Assembly: GCA_037178625.1 (NCBI GenBank)
Contig: CM074131.1
Coordinates: 3,348,001-3,412,000, forward strand
Reading direction: 5' to 3'
Source: Skeletonema tropicum
Taxonomy: Eukaryota > Bacillariophyta > Thalassiosirophyceae > Thalassiosirales > Thalassiosiraceae
DNA: 64,000 nucleotides
Shown: one piece after another, positions 55,401 through 64,000 of the stretch
Layout of the letters: each line of letters starts with the position of its first letter
Numbering within the stretch: the first letter of the stretch is position 1
Program-made: the position numbers and the translations under genes
The notes under the pieces: model-generated
Seen by the model: the letters and a program-made list of their open reading frames with translations, nothing else
Told to the model about the DNA's origin: nothing
Database searches by the model: none

Positions 55401-55985
55401 AAGCCACCGATTTGGAATACTTAGCTTTTGGTTGGTTCTAAATGGTAAGTAGATTATTTTTTGTACGTTGTAGGGCGATTAGTCAACGAATAAAAATAGT
55501 CCATTTCCTTATTGTTTGCGCCGATACATCGTTTTGCCAACTGGATGGTGGTGAACATGTTGAAGACCACATCATCATTGTGCGTGCTCTGCATACTTTA
55601 GAGTACAAATCTGTGCTCTATGGAGGCTGATCACGTCAAGCAAAAATGTGTCTGACCGGTTCTCACGTTTTGTCTGAGTGCAGCAATTAAAGTGTGTAAA
55701 GTCTGAGCGGTCAAATTGTACCTGAGCATGTCGAAATACTTTCACCACTAAAACGGTCGGATTCGGGATGTGTTTAGTACCAAATGCACCTCCGATGCGC
55801 CTCTATATCTTTTGATATCTTCTCTCGCTCAAATTTGAGAGCAATGCAACCAACAGCAACCAATGCAACGCGCCCAAGGCACTACGCATACGAGGAAAAG
55901 AGATCTCCAACAAACTAATACATCTCATAATTCACCAACGACAAAATCATCAATAACATCGCGATCTCTTCTACCTCTCCAAAAG
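55401..55985. other. Intergenic with one arm of a 70-bp inverted repeat
   Basis: No gene supported. 55657-55726 is inverted at 62269-62338. The promoter of the second oxidoreductase gene should lie here; the CTCTCCAAAAG-type leader before its ATG resembles that of paralog 1. Confidence 0.5.
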
Positions 55986-58640
55986 ATGCCTTCCTTTGCC
56001 CGCGCCGCGAAGCGTCTCTTCCTACTCACTTTCCTTGGATGTGCAAGCAACCTGTCTCCATCTCTTGTCGCCGCCGATGATCCAACTCCAACCGGATCTG
56101 GATGGCGCAGTGACCTCGATTGGGACGGGTTGGCTTCAAAGCTTAGTTCATCGGCATCTCTTATCAGCACCTCTTTCCAGAACTACAAGGAGGAATGTCA
56201 CCCTGAGTTTTCTGAGACTCGTCCAACAATGCATGGCTTGATTGATCAGCCGTCAGGGATGTGCTTGAATGCCTATTACAATGGATGGGCAATGGCTTGG
56301 CCCCGTCCTAGTGATAACGGCCATATGAATGAAACCTTTGACAAACTCACTGAAGACCTTGTCCCCTTGATCTTGTCCAGCACATTTTCCATGGAGCTGG
56401 AAGGCGCCAACGCCACACAAGGCTTTATTTCTGATGAGACCAATCCAAGTCTCAATCTCCCTTCCAAGGTGTTGTTTCCCAAACTTGCCTCGGATGTTAT
56501 CAAGACTGTTAAATTCGCTAAGGAGAACGGCATCGAACTCAGTGTCAAGAACAGCGGCCACAGTTATTCAGGTGCATCAAGCAAGAAGAATACTCTGCTC
56601 TTGAATATGAATCGATACACCCATTACGCTCCGGACGGAATCACGGACTGTGACGCAGCCCTTTCGGATGCCACTGTAGCTGATGATTTTAGTAATCAGG
56701 CGTGTCTTCTGGCGTTGGCGAGGGGCAAGTCCAGTCTAATTCGTGTCGGTGGAGGCGAGAACTTTGGTAAGTTTATATGATTAGATTAGTGGTGAAATCA
56801 CTCCTGAAACAGTAATACTCATCTACCTCCTCCTTTTGCTTTTGCACCGACCCAAATGTATGTAAATGTATGTCGTCACTACAAAGACAAGGTATACCGC
56901 GCCGTGTTAGCTGCTAATAAAGCGTTGGAAGAGTATAAATATCATGTAGTAGGTGGCGGAGCTGGTACCGTTTCTCCGAGTAAGTTTATTTTACATTATG
57001 TTATTTGCGCCTGTGGACGCGGAAATCATTCATAATCTTCTTCCATCTAACGATTCATCTTTTTTGTGTACATGCGCATATTATTAATAATACAGTGGGG
57101 TGGACATTTCAAGGTGGTCACGCAGGTACAACAGGAGGTCGAATGTACGGTACGTGTGACTATATGTATATGTTACCCTTTCCACTTGCTTCCTACTCCT
57201 GCTATACTTCCTGTTCCCTCGATGTATCATATATTGATTCGTCCTAAAATTGTTTCTTTTCTCTCCTTCATCCATTTTGATCGATCAGGTATGGGCCTAG
57301 ACCAGGTGCTGCAAGTGGAGATGGTGCTGCCCAATGGTTATCATGTCAAATTTGGCCCTACTGAATGGGAGGACGCAAGTGCAGATGGATTCGTTGTTCC
57401 TCGTACAAAAGTTGTGTCAGGAGTGTGTCGAAGCAACCCTGATGAAGAAGACGAGGAGAAATGGATCTGGGAAGTCTGCCCCGAAGACTTTGATATTGAT
57501 TTCGGTGATCTCTGGTTTGCCGTCAGAGGTGGTGGAGGAGGAACGTGGGGTGTGGTGACATCTGCGTCTCTGCAGCTTCACCCGTATCTTCCTTACAACC
57601 AGTTCGGATTTCCAATTCCGGAGTGCTCTCCCCTTCTCCCAAAATATAATGAGTTTGCGGCAAAGTACCTCATGACGCCATCGGTTTTGAATGTGACGAA
57701 GGAGAGCAGCCTCGCTTGTGGAGCTCCTGGGAATGCGGCAGGGATTGAACTATTTTGTTTCGGCGAAGAAGACGTTTTGGGAGCTTGGACGAGGTTCCTA
57801 GAGCTTAACAGCTTGCCCTCAGAAGCTTCAGCATGTCTTATCAGAATGGCCCCTGATGCCAAGAGCTATGCAGAGGCTTTGTTGATGGGACAAGATAGCC
57901 GATTTCCTGGCAAAGCTTCAGATGATCCTTTTCCTACACCGTTGCCTGATTCTATACTTGGTTTCGTGTTGGTCCCACAATCTTGGATCGATGAAAGCGA
58001 AGAGAATTTGGATTTTTTTGTCAAGAATGGGATGGTCCCATACTATTCCCATGGAGTTGCTACTTCCAGCTTGTCCGATCAAGCCAATTCTCTTTCCCAG
58101 TCTCAGCGTGATGCTGCTGCAATGGCAAACTTATTTGGACCAATCGAGGATCAAGAAGCCAACCCTTTGAGCAATATATTCCCGAATTTCGACGAAGCCA
58201 ACTTTTGGAGCAATATATTCCCAAAGATGTATGACATTTCTGACAAGGCCAAGTTCCCTGCTGTTTTCGGAGCGAACCATGCTGGGCCTTTGCTCACCGG
58301 CCCCATCAAGGAAGACTGGACGAAGGTTTGCCCTTATGAATGGACAATTGAGGAGCGCAAGGAAAAGTGTATCTCTTCTCAGGAGGTGATCTACGGAACA
58401 GAACTGCTCAACCGTCTCGAAGCAATCAAGATGGCTGTTGACCCCAATTTCATGTTCAACTGCCACGACTGCATCGGAAATAATCTTGACCTGGCCAAGG
58501 CGTCTCACTCTCAGGATGACGAGTCGGCTTCTCCTTCAACTTTTGATGAGCCGTCAAACGCATCTGTTGTGTCCTTCTACGCAGCTGCAGCTGCAATCTC
58601 CGCAACTGTGTTGAATTTGTTTCTCCCCATGCTTAGCTAG
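55986..58640 (+). CDS. FAD-linked oxidoreductase (VAO/BBE family), paralog 2
   Basis: Exons 55986-56766, 56887-56979, 57096-57149 and 57289-58640, again all phase 1, giving 759 residues, exactly the length of paralog 1 despite local insertions and deletions. The start at 55986 is chosen because MPSFARAAKRL aligns with the start of paralog 1; an upstream in-frame ATG (55863) would add 41 unsupported residues. It keeps NSGHSYSGASS, GTVSPMGWTFQGGHAG, TTGGRMYG and DPNFMFNCHDCIG, and the C-terminal hydrophobic tail. Divergence is greatest in residues 60-150 and in the middle of exon 4 (about 57600-58200). 3' UTR similarity (GGCCCGGGTGCA) also persists. Confidence 0.85.
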
Positions 58641-58901
58641 GTCGTATGGCCCGGGTGCATCAGCGTCCTTGAACTGGTAATAGTTGTTTTCAGAGTGGAG
58701 AACGGAACTGTGTCCAGAATAGCTTAGTTCGTTGTCCTTTTCCTTGATAAATAGTTGAAAGAGCAAAGCATGTTGATTATAAAATAAATCTTTTACTCCG
58801 TTTTTCCCCACTTTGTTGCAAAATACTCATAACAGAAGTCATTGCAAGCCATCATGCTAGAGAGATGTATTACACAACAAACGTCCGGTACATGCAAAAT
58901 G

Positions 58902-59222
58902 AAATACACTTCTGCTGCCGCTATTCTCCTCCTTCTCTCCTGCAGCCAGGCCAAGGTGATATTCGATGAAATGCCAGCCCTCGCTCTCGGCGTGCCAACG
59001 CTAACGCCAGCGACGCCTAATATGCTCTTCCACAACGAAAGGCAAAAGTGGCGAAGAATGCGACCCCAGCAATTTGCAATTTTGTGCACTAACCCCAGAG
59101 GCAGGCTGCAAAAGGGTTACTGGTTACTGGATTATGATGCGTACATATTGTGCACTGCTTTCTGCATGATAAGTATGAGGGCCTCTAGTTGGTTACCCGT
59201 CGAGACTATTATGGGACTATGA
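58902..59222 (+). CDS. Possible small secreted protein truncated by a transposon
   Basis: From the Met at 58902, KYTSAAAILLLLSCSQAK looks like a signal peptide, followed by about 40 ordinary residues; an earlier ATG lies at 58842. The frame then runs through the TIR starting at 59187, so its end is not native. The opposite strand is also open here. No family recognised. Confidence 0.25.
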   Translation, partial: KYTSAAAILLLLSCSQAKVIFDEMPALALGVPTLTPATPNMLFHNERQKWRRMRPQQFAILCTNPRGRLQKGYWLLDYDAYILCTAFCMISMRASSWLPVETIMGL

Positions 59223-59978
59223 GGACTATGAAAAACGCCACTAATTCCTCTGTACCCTTGGTACACCAAAAAAAGGACTAGAATTGGACTATGAATCTTC
59301 AGAGCGGCAATCGTACATAGGAATTAGTAATATTTCTGTCGCCATTCGTCACAAACACTTTTCTCACCATGGTATCATAGTCCCTCCTACGGTGGCTGAT
59401 ACATCAACGCGGAAGATAATTCATTGATGAAACCTCTGTAGACAACAGTGGTATTGGTGCTCTATTCAATAGTGTCATTTGCTAGAAACGATTATTAGAT
59501 TATCCACAGAAATTGAATGACTCCCTACACATAAAAATGAACGACCCTATCCCATATCGAACGACTATTATTTGTTCCTTGCACTCCTAGGTCCTCTTTT
59601 GTGGAGAAGGAGACACATCCTTCGAAGCATTTCTCTTGCGTCTCTGCGGTGCTGAAGGAGACTCTTGCACTTATTCCTCCTTCCACAATTTCAACTCTTT
59701 GGCATCGTCATGTGCTCTGCGCTCCTTTCCATCAAGATCAAGCCTCCCTTTACATGGTTGGAGCCACAGCACTATTTTGGCATTAATTACCTCCCAAACG
59801 ATCATCCAAACCCTTTACGTTCCAACCATGTTCATATTCTAGCAAAATATTAACGTTGAACTTCAAACATCGACGTATAAACTTGTTTTGACGTATCATT
59901 ACCTGGGACGATGGACATTACGAAGTTGATCCGGAATGTGTCAACTGAGCACATAGCATTATGCACAGATCGATAATA

Positions 59979-60542
59979 TTATTGGTTGATATCATTGATT
60001 TGCATTTGACACGCAGATAACGATAAATTGTATCCCCTATCACATTGAAAAACACATATCCCATCTCCCACAGGTACTGGCGGAATACGCAATGTCGTGC
60101 CATCACGTCTACCTCCAAACCACCCAATCATTTGCTCGTCAATTGAAATTGTATTCTCAGTAGTGTTCGATTCATCAATAACAGTGCCTGTGGCCATCTC
60201 CACCATTTCGTTGTCCTCCATCTCCATTTCCGATGACACATGGCTGACGGACATCGCAATTGACGACACATCATCATCTTCATCTTCAGTACCGTCGTTC
60301 GTGCCATGATCATTGCCTCCTACCACACCTTGCCGCCCGTCTTGCACTTCTTCATAATCGATACCCGCCAATGGTCTTGGAGTTAGTAGAGAGTTGTCTT
60401 GGTTGTTCGATTTGTCGACCGCTGGGGTGGTGTTGGTTGGAGGATTGGTACTAACTGCGAGGTGATAATATGAGCTGCTGCATGGACGCCAAGCAGACGG
60501 GCGATCGCTGCTGCGGCTGAGGCGGCTGAGTGGCTGCTTCAC
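59979..60542 (-). pseudogene. piggyBac-like transposase fragment
   Basis: 187 codons. The N-terminal two thirds are acidic and low complexity. Near the C-terminus SIDEQMIGWFGGRRDGTTLR, then PVGDGICVFQCDRGY, resembles the first catalytic-Asp region of piggyBac transposases (vDExMixfkGR ... KPxxxGxKxw ... tGY). The frame stops about 25 residues later, so the other catalytic residues are missing. The match is short and the call tentative. Confidence 0.4.
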
Positions 60543-60876
60543 GTTTGGCTGTAGCTGTAGTAGTCATCGTAAGCAATGGTAAGGACTATGACTATGAATA
60601 ATGAGATAAAAGGTGGTGATGATGGATCGCGCCAAAAAGCCACGAATTCCTACGTAGTATTCTCATACTCATCACTGACTTTTTTTTTCAACCATGGCGA
60701 ATTTACCACCACGTTTGGGCGGCCCTACTGAGTCAACGAGTGGCTCCCCGGGAAAAACAACACCACGCCCCAACACGTCAGGTGATGCTATGACAGAAAT
60801 CTACCAGCTAGGGCGCGTAGGAACTGGTTCAAACAACTTTTTCCCTATCGAAATTAGCCAGTTTTGGACTATGAGT

Positions 60877-61947
60877 TAGCGTAATGGAATTTCAAAAGGG
60901 TGAAATTTCACTACTGCAACTTTCGTGAAATTTACAGGGTGAAAGTTGCACCAATTTTGGCCAACAATGAAATTTCACAAAAATTCTCACGCTCCCTTTC
61001 AAGGAAGCACATTTGGCTTGTTCCCGCAAGGATATGCCACTTAGTGCTTACCCCCTCTTGGTTCAAGCGCTGCGCAATGATATTAACAAGTGTCTCACTC
61101 CCGAGTTTGATGAACTTCTTGGTCAGGGCTCAAGAGCAGAAGTTGCTGGTATGATCCGTGAACGTTTCAATATGGATGGTGTTGATCCCAGCGGACTGAA
61201 GGTTGGTTTACTCGATGAGCATCACTTGATGTGTTTCCTCTGTGACCCAAACTCTCGTGTGTGGAGGGAGTTGTTCTACCTGCAGACTAACAAGGCTGCG
61301 CTCGTAAGGAAGATGATCGAGTGGTATGTGCCTTTGGGTGAAGATGGTTCTGATGAGATGCGGAGGAGAGTTAAAAAGGATTTTGAGGACTTTGATACTC
61401 AAAACAATGACTGGTTTCATTCTTTTGACGTTCCACTTCCATCGCTTCCATCTTTGGAACAGCTGCAACAGAACAACAAGTCTTTTAGTATCAAAAATGT
61501 GGTACAGTATGTGGAATCAACTGGTGCTATTTCTGGTCGCATCACGTGGTTTGAATGTTATGCAGGATCATCTGACTTCTATCGATTGGTTGCTAAGCCT
61601 CTAATGTCTATGGGAACTGTCGGATCGATGGATTGTGAGCGTAGGGCCAAACCTCTGAAGAACAGCATTCTTGTGAAGGATAGGAATAGGATGAAGGATC
61701 CAACTGGTGTTGCACTTCTTCGAGGGAAGGAAAACCTCCGTCATATCATGGATGCGAAGAAGATGCTTGGAAAGAAGCTTGCTGACAGTCTCTCTTAGAG
61801 TGATGTGTTGACTGCAGAGTGCAAAGTATTACGACTATCTCAGGATAAGCTAGAGTGAAATTTAATCCCTTGAAATTTCTGAAATTTCTGAAATTTCAAC
61901 CTGCAATTTTCAACCCCCTCCAAAAATGGTGAAATTCCATTACGCTA
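60877..61947 (+). mobile_element. hAT-like element with perfect TIRs and 8-bp target duplication
   Basis: TAGCGTAATGGAATTTCA at 60877-60894 is exactly inverted at 61930-61947. Both ends are flanked by the direct 8-mer CTATGAGT (60869-60876 and 61948-61955). GAAATTTC words crowd both subterminal regions. The element is 1,071 bp and encodes only the end of a transposase. It sits inside the 59187-62002 element and is therefore younger. Confidence 0.9.
61013..61798 (+). pseudogene. hAT-type transposase C-terminal fragment
   Basis: 261 codons. WFECYAGSSDFYRLVAKPLM, then VGSMDCERRAKPL and KDRNRMKDPTGVALLRGKEN fit the C-terminal dimerisation region of hAT transposases (the SSxxxER signature appears here as GSMDCER). 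The RNase H-like catalytic part upstream is lacking, so mobility would need a trans-acting partner. Confidence 0.6.
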
Positions 61948-62002
61948 CTATGAGTAGGACTATGAATCACGATGCTCTCATAGTCTCGACGGGTAACCAA
62001 CT

Positions 62003-62941
62003 CTAGAGAGAGAGAGAGGGCCCGTACCTATGCAGAAAAGGCAGGCGCGTGTTTTTGTATGCAATCCTATGTACAAACTCGCGGATTTTTAGCGAGTGCA
62101 GAATACCCCTCAGGCGCGCGCAGTAGGAACTCATTTGAGGGGGCCTCTTGGATTCTGGAAGTGCCGGTTAAAAAATAAAAAAAGTGGATTTAGTTTCAAT
62201 TCCCACGTAGCATCAGCCCTCAAATCAACGTAGGAACCGTCCATAAGTAGGTTCTAGACGTGAATTTTCTCAGGTACAATTTGACCGCTCAGACTTACAC
62301 ACTTTAATTGCTGCACTGAGACAAAAAGTGAGAACCGTTCGACAATTTCGTCATTTAGTGAATCAGCCTCCAAGTTTGACAGCACTGGTCGATCGCTCTG
62401 TCAATGCCTGCATGCCGCATAGTCTACGCATGATTTTGATCAACGCTCTATTGCAAGCTCTTGGTCTCTGCTATCATTTCATCTCATCAAGCGCTTCCCA
62501 GGCGAAAAGACGAACATATATGAAAGCTAGAGAGGCTTCATTGTGTGTGTGTGCTTGTAGAAAAAGCACTGCACAGTGCGAGGAAGTCTTGAAATGGGAT
62601 TTTGCAAATACCGGTTGGACGGTTGCTCGAAAAACCACGACTAGCTGAGTACCACTGATTCAGAGTACACCACTCAAATGCATTGTGGCAGAATCCAAGA
62701 GTTTTGCATGGGGTTGCATACTTACAAGGGTTTCTTCACAGCGGTAACGTGGAAGGCAATCTAAGGCAATGCACCGTCAATATAGAACTCTACTGACACT
62801 TACTGGTGTCTAGAGAGAGTATTGACTAAAATAATCTATCTATCTACATATTTCTTCATCCTCCTGGTCCTGGAAGTCTCGTTGGAGCTGAAAAAAACTG
62901 AAGATCGAGAAAGCATCCATTCCTATTATTGGCAGTTCAGG
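62003..62941. other. Intergenic with inverted-repeat arm and an orphan MULE end
   Basis: No gene supported; the 106-codon frame at 62328-62648 has no recognisable domain. The 62269-62338 arm pairs with 55657-55726. At 62921 the terminal CCTATTATTGGCAGTTCAGG of the MULE ends appears and is joined directly to the 1.06-kb repeat. Confidence 0.5.
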
Positions 62942-64000
62942 CGAAGGATAAAGTAATTCTCTCTATTCCATCTATCATGGCTTGTGTTGAATGCCGAAGG
63001 GCCAAGGCAAGGACGAAGACGGACCTATTAAAGCATGAGTCGCTTCCACCACAACGAATTCAACGTTCGTCCCCTTTGGGACACATAGAATCACCCGGTG
63101 ATACAAGTGATGTTGATGTGCAACAAGGGTTCGGTATTTTGTCAGGGAAGAAGAGGGCTCTGGTCAATCAGAAATGACAACTCACTCGAGTATCAAGTGA
63201 TCACTTCAAGGATGGCATTAGAAAAGAAAGGAATATCTAGGTAGCTTATCTGCACCTGTGTCAACAAGCTTCCTCAAGGCTGCTCGGGCTGCTTTTCTGT
63301 TTACTCTCTGTGCTATCTTCTTGACCTGCTCCAACGGTGTTCCATGGAGAAGAACTGACTTGAGACGAAAGGGGTGGCCATTGTTGAGAAGAAAGATGAG
63401 TCATCAGTAGTGGGTGTTAAAGTTTTGGCGTCTCAACCGATGCGTCGAATAAAACCAACTGCGCGTGACTCTTCATACCGACCTGCAATGGACACTCTTG
63501 ACGTTCTCGATGAATTCCGAATTACTGCACGCGAAGAATTTGGGCGGAAAAAGGTAAGAAGTCATTTTTGAAATACACATTCCTCCGACTACAGACGTTG
63601 TCAATTATCGAGAGGAAAGATGAGTCATCAGTAGTGGGTGTTAAAGTTTCGGCGTCCCAACCGATGCGTCGGATAAAACCTACTGCGGATGACTCGTCCC
63701 ACCGACCTGCAATAGACACTATTTCTGTAACAGCTCTCCAAGACCTCTTCTTTCCAGAAGTAGTAGTGTTAGTGTCCGACGTCGGCGAAGTTTCGAGGTG
63801 CAGCCTTCTTTGTTGTCGAACTTAGTCATGCAGCTCCAAAGGTCGCAGCCACTTACAATAAAATAGGTGATGGTTGCTTGCTGTACCAAGTATTGACGCA
63901 CGCTAGTGGACCGAAGTCATATCATGTGCATCCCATTTCGCCGACGCACCAAAAGTGGACAGCAACACCGTAATTACAACACTAACTTGAGAATTTACTA
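62942..64000 (+). repeat. 1.06-kb repeat, forward copy, with coding-like modules
   Basis: Inverted twin of 32564-33625. It contains an open frame with MACVECRRAKARTKTDLL (to 63177), then two modules of about 35 residues at about 63390-63490 and 63610-63720 sharing KDESSVVGVKV, ASQPMRRIKPTA and RPA(M/I)DT. Splicing out 63554-63594 (GTAAGA ... CTACAG) would join the modules in frame. The amino-acid conservation suggests a real protein, family unknown. The right end is outside the window. Confidence 0.7.

Larger units (their letters stand above)
59187..62002. mobile_element. DNA transposon with 22-bp TIRs, host of a nested hAT-like insertion
   Basis: AGTTGGTTACCCGTCGAGAC at 59187 is repeated inverted at 62002. 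GGACTATGA words recur near both ends (59214, 59223, 59288, 61957), as subterminal repeats often do. The interior holds a piggyBac-like fragment on the reverse strand and the hAT-like element at 60877-61947. No TTAA or other clear target duplication was found, so the superfamily is open. Confidence 0.6.

Noticed and set aside
59080..59096. Another copy of the 27-bp palindrome
   Set aside because: Only one half-site (GCAATTTTGTGCAC) is present, without the complementary half.
62328..62648. 106-codon frame
   Set aside because: Begins inside the inverted-repeat arm and has no recognisable domain.

Overview
The window looks like nuclear DNA of a diatom, probably centric. The signs are short spliceosomal introns with GTRAGT donors, a polyglutamine protein with the diatom-expanded DUF6824 domain, CoDi-type Ty1/copia debris, and a paralogous pair of secreted FAD oxidases. 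All calls come from reading the sequence; no database search was run.

Region 1 (1-16628) is a very large Helitron-like element that is probably intact, with its left end outside the window. It has a divergent layout. An unrecognised spliced gene runs left (1-2722). To the right runs a 1,164-residue spliced gene with a methyl-CpG-binding-like domain (3596-7341), then a six-exon gene encoding a Ulp1/SENP SUMO protease fused to the HUH Rep and PIF1-type helicase of a Helitron (7667-15832, about 2,516 residues). Every junction of the last gene keeps frame and every catalytic motif looked for is present. Most introns, and the ends of the genes, carry a 27-bp palindrome (half-site GTAAAATTGTGCA, one central base, then its reverse complement). 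The 3' end consists of two alternative terminal modules in tandem, each ending GGGGCCCCGAGGGCCGA.

Region 2 (16.6-34.1 kb) is nested transposon debris: a copia integrase fragment, a gypsy fragment, an internally deleted Helitron copy (about 20.2-22.2 kb), a copia RT/RNase H fragment with a likely 3' LTR, a MULE transposase between inverted ends 9.7 kb apart, a chimeric and partly duplicated third Helitron copy (28.4-32.5 kb), and a 1.06-kb repeat whose inverted twin closes the window (62942-64000).

Region 3 (34.1-42.5 kb) is gene-poor: a pogo-like element with intact inverted ends, a poly(A)-tailed LINE fragment, inverted arms and little else.

Region 4 (42.5-58.7 kb) is the host gene island: a DUF6824 polyglutamine protein, a pair of 84-bp perfect palindromes, a decayed glycerophosphodiester phosphodiesterase-like gene, two four-exon FAD oxidoreductases of identical predicted length (759 residues), a RING/coiled-coil protein divergent from a DUF2439 (ZGRF1/Mte1-like) protein, and a secreted-type 2OG-Fe(II) oxygenase.

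Region 5 (58.7-64 kb) is another nest: a TIR element with a piggyBac-like fragment, containing a 1,071-bp hAT-like element with perfect 18-bp TIRs and an 8-bp target duplication.
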